The translations under genes were made by a program, and so were the position numbers. From Hyphomicrobiales bacterium (GTDB lineage Bacteria; Pseudomonadota; Alphaproteobacteria; Rhizobiales; Rhizobiaceae), in contig UCNG01000011.1 of the NCBI GenBank assembly GCA_900473915.1, positions 1 to 64,000 on the forward strand: 64,000 bases of DNA, in the 5' to 3' direction. Positions 17,589 to 26,540 of the stretch are shown here, one piece after another. Each line of letters begins with the position of its first letter. Position 1 is the first letter of the stretch. The notes beneath the pieces were generated by a model. That model did not search any database. It worked only from the letters and a program-made list of their open reading frames with translations, and had not been told where the DNA came from.

Positions 17589-19201
17589 AGCTGATCGAGA
17601 ATCCGTTCCGCATTATGGCGTGCATCCAACATTCCGTAGGTTGACCGCCACTGGCCACCAAGACGGGTCTCGATAAACGCATCGGCCACATCGTCGGCGC
17701 CAAGCTGGCGCAATTCCGCAGCCGCGGCGGCATAGGCCAGTTGCTCGGTCAGAAGGCGTGCGACACCCGGATCGGTTTCAGTCAATTGCAATGCGGCACG
17801 CAAAACATCGAGCGTCCCCTGCCCACGCGGACCGAGTTGCCCGCCGATCCACTCCAGAACCTCATCGAAAAGGCCAGGTGCACGCGATAGCACACGCGCC
17901 ACATCCAGCGCCATGACATTGCCGGAACCCTCCCAGATCGCATTAACCGGAGCTTCGCGATAAGCGCGCGCCAGATTGCCTTCCTCGATATAGCCGTTGC
18001 CTCCGAGGCACTCCATTGCTTCATAGAGTAAGGCAGGAGCGATCTTGCACACCCAATATTTCACCACCGGCGTCATGCAGCGGGCAAAAGCCGCCTCGGC
18101 GCGATCACTTGCAGCCATATCGAAGGCGCGCGCCAGCCGCATGGAAAGCGCGGTCGCGCCAGCAACATCGAGCGCCATGTCGGCGAGAACGCGCTGCATT
18201 AATGGCTGTTCGATAAGAGCCTTGCCGAATACCTGACGATGACGACTGTGATGCACAGCCTCAGCGAGACCGGAACGCATAAGTCCAGCCGATGCCACAG
18301 CGCAATCAAGCCGCGTCAGCGTGACCATATCCATGATGGTCTTGACGCCCTCGCCCGGATTTCCGATCAGATGCCCGACCGCGCCGTCAAATTCCACCTC
18401 CGATGAGGCGTTGGACTTGTTGCCGAGCTTGTCTTTAAGACGCTGGAAGAAGAATCCGTTGCCGCTTCCCTCCGCGGTAAGACGCGGAAGTAGGAAACAG
18501 GAAAGGCCGTCATCCGTCTGCGCAAGCGTCAAAAAAGCATCCGACATTGGCGCGGACATGAACCACTTGTGGCCGGTAATGGTGTAGGTGCCATCGTCAT
18601 TGCGGGTTGCGCGCGTCGTGTTGGCGCGCACATCGGTTCCGCCCTGCTTTTCAGTCATCCCCATGCCGAGCGTAATGCCTTGCTTGGCAAATGCGGCTTT
18701 CTGCGAAAAATCGTATTTGCGTGACAGGATAACCGGCGACCATTCCTTGTAGATTTCCGGCGAGGCCATGAGTGCGGCAAGCGATGCGCTGGTCATGGTC
18801 AGCGGGCAAAGATGCCCTGCCTCAAGTTGAGCTGTCAGGAAAAAGCGCGATGCGCGTGCCTGATGGCGGCGACCGCTTTCGAGCGGATTGCCCTCCCAAA
18901 TGGAGCAATGCAGGCCAGCCGCGATCGAACGGCGCATCAGCGCATGATAGGCTGGATGATACTCGACGAGGTCGATACGATTACCCTGCCGGTCGTGCGT
19001 GCGCAATTTCGGAAGCTCGGTGTTGGCCAGACGTGCAAGGTCCTGTGCTTCAGCCGACATGACGAAACGGCCCGTCTGCTCCAGATCCGTGTGCAGTTCC
19101 TTCGGGAAACGTGCCGCAATCTGCATCAGAAGCGGATCGCCCAGATAGGCATTGTTGCCCGTCATGGGCGGTGTCTGGTTGGTCACGTCGTGCGTTTTCA
19201 A
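17573..19201 (-). CDS. aidB: AidB-type acyl-CoA dehydrogenase
   Basis: 542 residues. The N terminus [20 protein letters not shown] aligns with E. coli AidB's start, which supports TTG 19201; ATG 19165 is the next candidate. Motifs: [24 protein letters not shown] (flavin and substrate loop), [29 protein letters not shown]. AidB is a FAD protein of the adaptive response to alkylating agents and binds DNA; its catalytic reaction is unsettled. No ada gene is adjacent. Confidence 0.88.
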   Translation of the reverse strand: MKTHDVTNQTPPMTGNNAYLGDPLLMQIAARFPKELHTDLEQTGRFVMSAEAQDLARLANTELPKLRTHDRQGNRIDLVEYHPAYHALMRRSIAAGLHCSIWEGNPLESGRRHQARASRFFLTAQLEAGHLCPLTMTSASLAALMASPEIYKEWSPVILSRKYDFSQKAAFAKQGITLGMGMTEKQGGTDVRANTTRATRNDDGTYTITGHKWFMSAPMSDAFLTLAQTDDGLSCFLLPRLTAEGSGNGFFFQRLKDKLGNKSNASSEVEFDGAVGHLIGNPGEGVKTIMDMVTLTRLDCAVASAGLMRSGLAEAVHHSRHRQVFGKALIEQPLMQRVLADMALDVAGATALSMRLARAFDMAASDRAEAAFARCMTPVVKYWVCKIAPALLYEAMECLGGNGYIEEGNLARAYREAPVNAIWEGSGNVMALDVARVLSRAPGLFDEVLEWIGGQLGPRGQGTLDVLRAALQLTETDPGVARLLTEQLAYAAAAAELRQLGADDVADAFIETRLGGQWRSTYGMLDARHNAERILDQLYPAS

Positions 19202-19384
19202 AAGCTCGTTCCGTATTGTACGATTCAGTTCTATTTAAGCTTCTTGCATCGCATTTGCTAAAATTTTGCCATCCCGAACGCAATTTGTCGTCAGAACAAC
19301 ACAGGTTTTTCTTGGTGAATCGCCCGAAGCCATTATAAGGACGGTTGCGGGACCTGCCCCATGGTCCTATACGGGTGACTTGCC
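19202..19384. promoter_or_regulatory. Divergent region between aidB and pyrB
   Basis: 183 bases that must contain both promoters. TTATAAGGACGG and TCCTATACGGGTGA precede pyrB, and no pyrimidine attenuator-type leader peptide with a terminator was recognised. No gene seen. Confidence 0.3.
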
Positions 19385-20353
19385 ATGACAAATCAAACGG
19401 TCCCTCCGCTTTTCCCTCACCGCCACCTGCTGGGCATCAAGGGGCTTTCGCCCCTGGACATTCTTTGCCTTCTTGATCTTGCCGATCAGGAAATCGCTGT
19501 TTCCAGACAGCCCGAGAAGAAAAAGTCCGTGCTGCGCGGTCGCACGCAAATCAATCTCTTCTTCGAAGCGTCGACACGAACGCAATCGTCGTTCGAACTG
19601 GCCGGAAAACGGCTCGGCGCTGACGTCATGAATATGTCGGTTGGCAATTCATCGGTCAAGAAAGGCGAAACGCTCATCGATACAGCGATGACGCTGAACG
19701 CCATGCAGCCGGATATATTGGTTATCCGTCACGCTTCCGCAGGTGCCGCCGCCCTGCTCGCGCAGAAAGTCGGCTGTTCGGTGGTCAATGCCGGTGACGG
19801 TGCGCACGAGCACCCCACCCAGGCGCTTCTCGATGCGCTGACCATCCGCCGCGCCAAGGGCCAGATCGAAAACCTGATCGTCGCCATTTGCGGCGATGTG
19901 CTGCATTCTCGCGTGGCACGTTCCAATATTCTTCTTCTCAATGCGCTTGGCGCACGGGTGCGCGTCGTTGCGCCATCCACGCTCCTGCCTTCTGGCATGG
20001 CTGACATGAGCGTCGAAGTCTTCAACTCCATGGAGGAAGGCCTGAAAGACGCGGATGTGGTCATGATGTTGCGGCTCCAGCGTGAGCGCATGGCTGGTTC
20101 CTTCGTGCCTTCGGTACGCGAATATTTCCGCTTCTATGGTCTCGACAAGGAAAAGCTGAAACACGCCAAGCCTGACGCCCTCGTCATGCATCCCGGCCCG
20201 ATGAATCGAGGCGTCGAGATCGCATCCGACGTTGCCGACGGGCCGCAGAGCGTGATCCAGCAACAGGTCGAGATGGGCGTTGCCGTGCGCATGGCCGTGA
20301 TGGAAGCTTTGCTTGATCCGCGCCGTAACCCCAGCAACGGAGACGCAGCATGA
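19385..20353 (+). CDS. pyrB: Aspartate carbamoyltransferase catalytic subunit
   Basis: 322 residues. Carbamoyl-phosphate site [20 protein letters not shown] (S-T-R-T), 80s loop [20 protein letters not shown], and the late [12 protein letters not shown]. It condenses carbamoyl phosphate and aspartate, the committed step of UMP synthesis. No pyrI is present. Its last four bases overlap the start of the PyrC' gene, as in organisms where PyrB forms a complex with an inactive dihydroorotase homologue. Confidence 0.97.
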   Translation: MTNQTVPPLFPHRHLLGIKGLSPLDILCLLDLADQEIAVSRQPEKKKSVLRGRTQINLFFEASTRTQSSFELAGKRLGADVMNMSVGNSSVKKGETLIDTAMTLNAMQPDILVIRHASAGAAALLAQKVGCSVVNAGDGAHEHPTQALLDALTIRRAKGQIENLIVAICGDVLHSRVARSNILLLNALGARVRVVAPSTLLPSGMADMSVEVFNSMEEGLKDADVVMMLRLQRERMAGSFVPSVREYFRFYGLDKEKLKHAKPDALVMHPGPMNRGVEIASDVADGPQSVIQQQVEMGVAVRMAVMEALLDPRRNPSNGDAA

Positions 20354-21636
20354 GCGCGATCCTGTTTGAAAATGCGCGCATCATCGATCCATCGCGCGGC
20401 CTTGATGAATCCGGCAGCGTTCTGATCCAGAATGGAAAGATCGTCGCCGCAGGAGCCGACGCGCGGAATCAAGGTGCACCGGAAGGTGCGCAAATCGTTG
20501 ATCTGAACGGTAAGGCAGTGCTGCCCGGTCTCGTAGATGCGCGGGTCTTTATCGGCGAACCAGGCGCTGAACATCGCGAAACCATAGCCTCTGCAAGTCG
20601 TGCGGCAGCGGCTGGCGGAGTAACATCCATCATCATGATGCCCGACACTGATCCGGTGATTGATGACGTTGCTCTGGTGGAATTCGTCAAGCGTACGGCG
20701 CGTGACACGGCTGTCGTCAATGTGCACCCGGCAGCAGCCATCACCAAAGGTCTGCGCGGCGAGGAAATGACTGAAATCGGCCTGCTGCGCGACGCCGGTG
20801 CGGTCGCCTTTACCGAAGGCAGGCAGACCATCGCCAATACACAGCTCATGCGACGCGCGCTGACCTACGCCCGCGATTTCGATGCCGTGATTGCCTGTGA
20901 GACACGCGATCCTTACCTTGGCGCCAATGGCGTAATGAACGAAGGCTTGTTCGCGAGCTGGCTTGGACTTTCCGGCAGCCCGCGTGAAGCGGAGGTGATT
21001 CCTCTGGAGCGCGATCTGCGTCTGGCGGCGCTTACCAACAGCAACTACCACGCCGCCCAGCTTTCCTGCGAAATGTCGGCGGAAGCCGTTCGCCGCGCCA
21101 AGGATCTCGGCGCTAAAGTAACGGCAGGGGTGTCGATCAATCATTTGTCGCTCAATGAAAACGACATTGGCGAATTTCGTACCTTCTTCCGTCTGTCACC
21201 GCCTTTGCGCAGCGAACAGGATCGCCTTGCCATGGTCGAAGCTGTGAAGAACGGCACCATCGATATTGTCGTTTCGGCTCACGATCCACAGGATGTCGAC
21301 ACCAAGCGCCTACCCTTCTCGGATGCGGAAGCAGGTGCCATCGGCCTCGAAACATTGCTGGGCGCGGCGCTTCGCCTTTATCACAATGACAGTGTTCCGC
21401 TGCTGCGGCTGGTCGAAGTGTTGTCGACCGCTCCGGCACGTATTTTCGGTCTTGATGCCGGTACCCTCAAACCGGGCGCAAAGGCAGATATTGCCATTGT
21501 CGATCTGGAAGAGCCGTGGATCGTGCGCGAAGAAGAGCTGCACTCGCTTTCGAAGAACAGCTGCTTTGAAAGTGCTCGTTTCCAAGGTCGCGTCGTCCAC
21601 ACCTTAGTGGCCGGCAAGACAGTTTATTCGGCTTGA
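20350..21636 (+). CDS. pyrC: Dihydroorotase homologue with degenerate active site (PyrC')
   Basis: 428 residues with the type-I dihydroorotase fold ([59 protein letters not shown]). Key metal ligands are missing: the normal D-x-H-x-H is D-A-R-V-F at about 59-63, the H-H before L-x-L is N-H, and the D-H-A-P-H motif reads A-H-D-P-Q. It is therefore probably a structural partner of PyrB and not an active enzyme; a functional pyrC would be elsewhere. Starts in an ATGA overlap with pyrB. Confidence 0.88.
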   Translation: MSAILFENARIIDPSRGLDESGSVLIQNGKIVAAGADARNQGAPEGAQIVDLNGKAVLPGLVDARVFIGEPGAEHRETIASASRAAAAGGVTSIIMMPDTDPVIDDVALVEFVKRTARDTAVVNVHPAAAITKGLRGEEMTEIGLLRDAGAVAFTEGRQTIANTQLMRRALTYARDFDAVIACETRDPYLGANGVMNEGLFASWLGLSGSPREAEVIPLERDLRLAALTNSNYHAAQLSCEMSAEAVRRAKDLGAKVTAGVSINHLSLNENDIGEFRTFFRLSPPLRSEQDRLAMVEAVKNGTIDIVVSAHDPQDVDTKRLPFSDAEAGAIGLETLLGAALRLYHNDSVPLLRLVEVLSTAPARIFGLDAGTLKPGAKADIAIVDLEEPWIVREEELHSLSKNSCFESARFQGRVVHTLVAGKTVYSA

Positions 21637-21650
21637 AAAACACCGCATAA

Positions 21651-21678
21651 CCCGGAACAATCGTTCGAAAATTCCGGG
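21651..21678. terminator. Hairpin after pyrC'
   Basis: CCCGGAA (21651-21657) and TTCCGGG (21672-21678) form a 7-bp stem between pyrC' and plsY. No T-run follows, so it may be a weak or factor-dependent terminator. Confidence 0.45.
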
Positions 21679-21708
21679 TAGGCGGAATCAAGAAACAAGG
21701 GGATGTTC

Positions 21709-22314
21709 ATGGCCGAACCGGGATTCCTTAGTTTGACGCTCATTGGAGCGCTCGTCTTCGGCTATTTTCTTGGCTCCATTCCATTTGGTTTGATCCTGAC
21801 GCGGCTCGCCGGATTGGGCGATGTCCGGTCCATAGGGTCGGGCAATATCGGCGCGACGAACGTGCTGCGCACTGGCAACAAGAAGCTCGCTGCGGCAACG
21901 CTCATTTTTGACATGCTCAAAGGCACTGTCGCCGTTCTCATCGCTTCTCGCTACGGGCCGAACGCGGCCATCGCGGCGGGCTTGGGTGCCTTCATCGGGC
22001 ATCTCTTTCCGGTATGGATCGGCTTCAAGGGCGGCAAGGGCGTCGCCACCTATCTGGGCGTACTGATCGGTCTGGCATGGCCCGGCGCACTGGTCTTTGC
22101 TGCGGCCTGGATCGTAACCGCACTCCTGACGCGCTATTCCTCCCTTGCAGCACTTATCGCCAGCATCATTGTTCCAATCGCGCTTTATTTCCAGGGCAGT
22201 TCTGCAATCGCAATCCTGTTTGCGATCATGACGGTCATTGTTTTCTTCAAACATAAGACCAATATTACGCGCCTCCTGAACGGCACCGAGAACAAGATCG
22301 GAGCCAAGGGATGA
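21709..22314 (+). CDS. plsY: Acyl-phosphate glycerol-3-phosphate acyltransferase
   Basis: 201 residues from ATG 21709, six bases after AAGGGG; ATG 21703 overlaps that site. About five membrane spans with the cytoplasmic loops GSIPFGLIL, the catalytic/G3P loop [32 protein letters not shown] and [11 protein letters not shown]. PlsY makes lysophosphatidate from acyl-phosphate and G3P in the inner membrane; it needs PlsX (not in the window). The end overlaps dprA by four bases. Confidence 0.96.
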   Translation: MAEPGFLSLTLIGALVFGYFLGSIPFGLILTRLAGLGDVRSIGSGNIGATNVLRTGNKKLAAATLIFDMLKGTVAVLIASRYGPNAAIAAGLGAFIGHLFPVWIGFKGGKGVATYLGVLIGLAWPGALVFAAAWIVTALLTRYSSLAALIASIIVPIALYFQGSSAIAILFAIMTVIVFFKHKTNITRLLNGTENKIGAKG

Positions 22315-23477
22315 AGGAAAGTGCGAATTCGAATACTGGAATTCGCCTCTCCGACCGCCAGCGTCTCAACTGGCTGCGTCTCATCCGAACTGACAATATC
22401 GGCCCTGTCACGTTTCGCGATCTGATTCTGTTTTGCGGCTCGGCTTCGAGCGCGATAGAAATGCTGCCCGATCTCAACATCAGAGGCGGCAGCGCGCGTC
22501 CTATCCGCGTCACGTCCATGGATGACGCAGAGCGCGAACTTGAAGCCATCGAACGAGCCGGTGCTCGTCTGGTTGGAATGGGAGAGCCGGACTACCCCCA
22601 TCAGCTCAAAAACTGTGAAGCCCCGCCTCCGCTGGTTACGATCAAGGGAAATGCCGCCGTTTTCAATAAGCCCCCGGTTGGCATCGTCGGTTCGCGCAAC
22701 GCTTCGGTGATCGGCGCTCGTTTCACAGAACGTCTGGCCCATGATCTTGGGGAAGCCGGATTTGCTGTTATCTCCGGACTTGCCCGCGGCATCGATGCTG
22801 CGGCGCACCGCGCGAGTTTGAAGACGGGAACCGTGGCAGTGTTGGCAGGTGGACTTGACCGTCCCTACCCACCCGAAAACCTTCCGCTTTATCGCGGCAT
22901 ACCTGATGAGGGCGGCGCGCTTATAAGCGAGATGCCAATGGGAGCGGAACCTCGCGCGCGCGATTTCCCGCGCCGCAATCGCATTATTGCGGGCTTGTCG
23001 TTGGGATTGATCGTGGTTGAAGCTGCCGAGCGCTCCGGCTCGCTTATCAGCGCGCGTATGGCCGGCGACATGGGACGCACCGTGTTTGCTGTTCCAGGTT
23101 CACCGCTCGATCCGCGTGCGCGCGGCACAAACCTGCTTCTGAAACAAGGGGCGACATTGGTTACGGAAGCAAACGACGTTGTCGAGGCGCTGCGACCGCT
23201 CACCGGTACAAGCGCCTATCAGGCGGATGTACCAGCACAGTCCGATCTCTGGTCTCCGGCAATGGAAGAATCGGAATCGTTCCAGCCGATTGCAACAGAG
23301 GAACAACGGGATATTGTCATTGATGCGCTGGGACCGGTGCCGACCGACATCGACACGCTTGTGCGTCATACAGGTATGGATACGGGAGCCGTTCAGCTCA
23401 TTCTGCTGGAACTGGACCTGGCCGGACGGCTGCACCGATATGCCGGCAATCAGGTCGCTTTGGTCCCTCTCGAATAG
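22311..23477 (+). CDS. dprA: DNA-processing protein DprA
   Basis: 388 residues. N-terminal helical SAM-like part ([22 protein letters not shown]), Rossmann-fold core with [56 protein letters not shown] and [14 protein letters not shown], and a C-terminal winged-helix ([27 protein letters not shown]). DprA loads RecA on incoming single-stranded DNA in transformation, and related forms act in phage defence. Co-transcribed with plsY. Confidence 0.95.
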   Translation: MKESANSNTGIRLSDRQRLNWLRLIRTDNIGPVTFRDLILFCGSASSAIEMLPDLNIRGGSARPIRVTSMDDAERELEAIERAGARLVGMGEPDYPHQLKNCEAPPPLVTIKGNAAVFNKPPVGIVGSRNASVIGARFTERLAHDLGEAGFAVISGLARGIDAAAHRASLKTGTVAVLAGGLDRPYPPENLPLYRGIPDEGGALISEMPMGAEPRARDFPRRNRIIAGLSLGLIVVEAAERSGSLISARMAGDMGRTVFAVPGSPLDPRARGTNLLLKQGATLVTEANDVVEALRPLTGTSAYQADVPAQSDLWSPAMEESESFQPIATEEQRDIVIDALGPVPTDIDTLVRHTGMDTGAVQLILLELDLAGRLHRYAGNQVALVPLE

Positions 23478-23479
23478 GC

Positions 23480-23686
23480 TTATGTCTTGGCTTCGTTATG
23501 AAGCGCCTCCCGGGCCTCCACGAGAGCCATCTCAAGCATATAGGCCAGAAGCAGGTAATTCGTATTTTTCGCCATTACACAGAGTTGTTCAAGCATCTGT
23601 TCAATGAAGGTTACTGTCTCGAAATGAGTCGCAGCTTCCAACTCCTCGTCGTCTTCCATGTCTGGAAAACTTACCGTATCGTCCAT
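23480..23686 (-). CDS. Small acidic hypothetical protein (68 aa)
   Basis: MDDTVSFPDMEDDEELEAAT is strongly acidic and is followed by a helical segment (FIEQMLEQLCVMAKNTNYLLLAYMLEMALVEAREAL). ATG 23686 is preceded by GGGGAGATAGGT. I recall similar short proteins next to dprA/topA in Rhizobiales but know no function. Convergent with dprA, two bases apart. Confidence 0.65.
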   Translation of the reverse strand: MDDTVSFPDMEDDEELEAATHFETVTFIEQMLEQLCVMAKNTNYLLLAYMLEMALVEAREALHNEAKT

Positions 23687-23867
23687 ACCTATCTCCCCGC
23701 GAGATAAATCGATTTCGCTTTATCGCATGCTACTATTGGTTTCACACAACTTAACAGCAATCTTAAGTTGTATTTCGTTATTTTTGTCGTCCCGCTCTTG
23801 ACCAAACGCTGCCTGCTGTTCATGTGAAGGCAACGAATTTCTCGCGGGAAGGAGATATTTTGTCTCC

Positions 23868-23894
23868 ATGGAACGCGAATCTGGGCTGCTTTAA
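23868..23894 (+). CDS. Possible 8-codon leader peptide before topA
   Basis: A strong AAGGAG site at about 23849 precedes ATG 23868 and the frame MERESGLL, whose TAA touches the topA ATG (TAAATG). topA itself has no clear ribosome site, so its start may be reached by termination-reinitiation from this leader. GGAGA and TCTCC around it can pair and hide the site. Small size makes it uncertain. Confidence 0.35.
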   Translation: MERESGLL

Positions 23895-26537
23895 ATGAAC
23901 GTCGTTGTTGTCGAATCGCCTGCCAAGGCTAAAACCATCAATAAATATCTCGGCTCGAACTATAAGGTTCTGGCCTCGTTCGGTCACGTGCGAGACTTGC
24001 CAGCTAAAGACGGCTCAGTTCGCCCCGATGAAGATTTTGCAATGTCGTGGGAGGTGGATAGCAATTCCTCCAAACGTCTTGCAGATATTGTCAAAGCGTT
24101 GAAAGACAGCGACGGCATCATACTCGCAACCGACCCGGATCGCGAAGGTGAAGCCATTTCCTGGCATGTGCTTGAGGTGCTTAACCAGAAAAAAGCGCTC
24201 AAGGGCAAAACCGTCAAGCGTGTAGCGTTCAACGCCATCACCAAGAAGGCGGTTCTCGATGCCATCGCCAATCCGCGTGACATTGATGAACCATTGGTCG
24301 ATGCTTATCTCGCCCGCCGCGCGCTGGATTATCTCGTAGGCTTCACGCTTTCGCCCGTCTTGTGGCGCAAACTGCCGGGCGCGCGCTCGGCAGGCCGTGT
24401 GCAGTCGGTAGCACTGCGTCTCGTTGCGGATCGCGAATCCGAGATCGAGCGCTTTATTCGCGAAGAATACTGGAATATCGCAGCGTTGCTGAAGACGCCG
24501 CGCAATGACAGTTTCACTGCCCGCCTGACCACTGTTGATGGCAAGAAGCTTGGAAAGCTTGATATCAAGAACGGTGAACAGGCAACCGCCATTCGCACAA
24601 TGCTGGAAGGCGCAAGCTTCAAGGCACTGTCCGTTGAGGCAAAGCCGACCAAGCGTAATCCGGGACCGCCATTCACCACGTCAACCTTGCAGCAGGCGGC
24701 TTCCGGCCAGCTCGGTTTCTCCGCATCGCGCACCATGCAGGTGGCGCAGCGTCTTTATGAAGGTGTCGATATCGGCGGCGAGACTGCCGGTCTGATCACC
24801 TATATGCGTACCGATGGCGTGCAAATGGCGCCCGAAGCCATCAATGCGGCCCGTGACGCCATTGGCAAAAGTTTCGGCGCAAAATATGTGCCGGAAAAGC
24901 CGCGCTATTATTCCAGCAAAGCCAAGAATGCGCAGGAAGCGCACGAGGCCATTCGCCCGACGGATTTCTCGCGGCACCCGAAGGATGTGCGCCGTTATCT
25001 CGATGACGACCAGGCTCGACTCTATGAGCTGATCTGGAAGCGCGCCATTGCCAGCCAGATGCAGGCTGCCGATATTGAACGCACAACCGTCGATATTGAA
25101 GCCATTAACGGTCCGCGTTCGGCCATGCTGCGCGCCAACGGATCGGTCACAAAGTTCGACGGCTTCCTCGCCGCCTATATGGACCATCGCGAGGAAGAGG
25201 ACGACGACGAGGATAGCGCAAAGCTGCCGGAAATTCGCTCCGGCGAAGCCCTGGCACGCGAGAAGATCGATGCGACCCAGCATTCGACCGAACCGCCGCC
25301 GCGCTATTCGGAAGCGTCTCTCATCAAGAAGATGGAAGAGCTTGGCATCGGTCGTCCCTCGACCTATGCGGCAACGCTCGCCACGCTTCGCGACCGCGAA
25401 TATATCACCATCGACAAGCGCAAGCTTATTCCGGAGCCCAAGGGACGTCTGGTTACCGCCTTCCTCGAAAGCTTCTTCGAGCGTTATGTGGAATATGATT
25501 TCACGGCTGACCTTGAGGAAAAGCTCGATCTGATTTCGGACGGTAAGCTATCTTGGAAAGACGTGCTGCGCGATTTCTGGCGTGATTTCTCCGGTTCAGT
25601 CGATGATATCAAGGAATTGCGCGTCACCAATGTCCTCGATGCGCTGAATGAAGAATTGGCGCCACTGGTGTTCCCGGCCCGCGAAGATGGCAGCGATCCA
25701 CGCTCATGCCCGACTTGCGGCACCGGCACGCTCTCGCTGAAGCTTGGCAAATACGGCGCATTCGTCGGCTGCTCCAACTATCCAGAGTGCAAATATACGC
25801 GCCAGCTCGGCGGCGATGCCAACGGTGAAGCCGCAGCGGCAGACGAACCCAAATCCCTTGGCAAGGACCCGTTCACCGGTGAGGAAATCACCGCGCGGAC
25901 CGGTCGTTTTGGCCCCTATGTCCAGCGCGGTGAAGGCAAGGAAGCCAAGCGCGCCAGCCTTCCAAAAGGCTGGACCGTGGATGCGCTGGACCATGAGAAG
26001 GCCGTTGCGCTTCTGTCCCTTCCGCGTGACATCGGCCAGCACCCGGAAACTGGCAAGATGATTTCTGCCGGTATCGGCCGCTATGGGCCTTATGTCAGCC
26101 ATGACGGCACATTCGCCAATCTGGAGAATGCCGAGGAAGTCTTCTCTGTCGGTCTCAATCGCGCGGTATCGGTTCTTGCCGACAAGCAATCGAAGGGCGG
26201 TCGCGGCCGTTCCACTCCGGCGGCGCTGGCGGCGCTGGGCGACCATCCAGATGGCGGCGCGATCACGGTCCGCGACGGTCGCTATGGGCCCTATGTCAAC
26301 TGGGGCAAGGTCAATGCTACGTTGCCGAAGGGAAAAGACCCGGCGAGTGTCACACTGGAAGAAGCGCTGGCGCTGATTACGGAAAAGGCTGGCTCTTCCA
26401 AGAGCAAGAAAGCGCCTGCTCGCAAGGCTTCGGCCAGCACGGAAAAGAAGGCTTCCGCAAAGAAGCCTGCTACCAAGAAGGCACCAGCAAAAGCCAAATC
26501 GAAAGCCAAATCCAAGGCCGAGGCGGTAGAGGAGTAG
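23895..26537 (+). CDS. topA: DNA topoisomerase I
   Basis: 880 residues. Toprim domain (VVVESPAKAKTINKYLG, ATDPDREGEAISWH), catalytic Tyr 303 (GLITYMRTDG), one four-Cys zinc finger (CPTCGTGTL...CSNYPECKYTRQL), then several C-terminal repeats GR[FY]GPYV-x-x-G. The last about 50 residues are a Lys/Ala-rich basic tail (KKAPARKASASTEKK...). It relaxes negative supercoils. The gene is followed three bases later by rnr. Confidence 0.97.
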   Translation: MNVVVVESPAKAKTINKYLGSNYKVLASFGHVRDLPAKDGSVRPDEDFAMSWEVDSNSSKRLADIVKALKDSDGIILATDPDREGEAISWHVLEVLNQKKALKGKTVKRVAFNAITKKAVLDAIANPRDIDEPLVDAYLARRALDYLVGFTLSPVLWRKLPGARSAGRVQSVALRLVADRESEIERFIREEYWNIAALLKTPRNDSFTARLTTVDGKKLGKLDIKNGEQATAIRTMLEGASFKALSVEAKPTKRNPGPPFTTSTLQQAASGQLGFSASRTMQVAQRLYEGVDIGGETAGLITYMRTDGVQMAPEAINAARDAIGKSFGAKYVPEKPRYYSSKAKNAQEAHEAIRPTDFSRHPKDVRRYLDDDQARLYELIWKRAIASQMQAADIERTTVDIEAINGPRSAMLRANGSVTKFDGFLAAYMDHREEEDDDEDSAKLPEIRSGEALAREKIDATQHSTEPPPRYSEASLIKKMEELGIGRPSTYAATLATLRDREYITIDKRKLIPEPKGRLVTAFLESFFERYVEYDFTADLEEKLDLISDGKLSWKDVLRDFWRDFSGSVDDIKELRVTNVLDALNEELAPLVFPAREDGSDPRSCPTCGTGTLSLKLGKYGAFVGCSNYPECKYTRQLGGDANGEAAAADEPKSLGKDPFTGEEITARTGRFGPYVQRGEGKEAKRASLPKGWTVDALDHEKAVALLSLPRDIGQHPETGKMISAGIGRYGPYVSHDGTFANLENAEEVFSVGLNRAVSVLADKQSKGGRGRSTPAALAALGDHPDGGAITVRDGRYGPYVNWGKVNATLPKGKDPASVTLEEALALITEKAGSSKSKKAPARKASASTEKKASAKKPATKKAPAKAKSKAKSKAEAVEE

Positions 26538-26540
26538 CAA

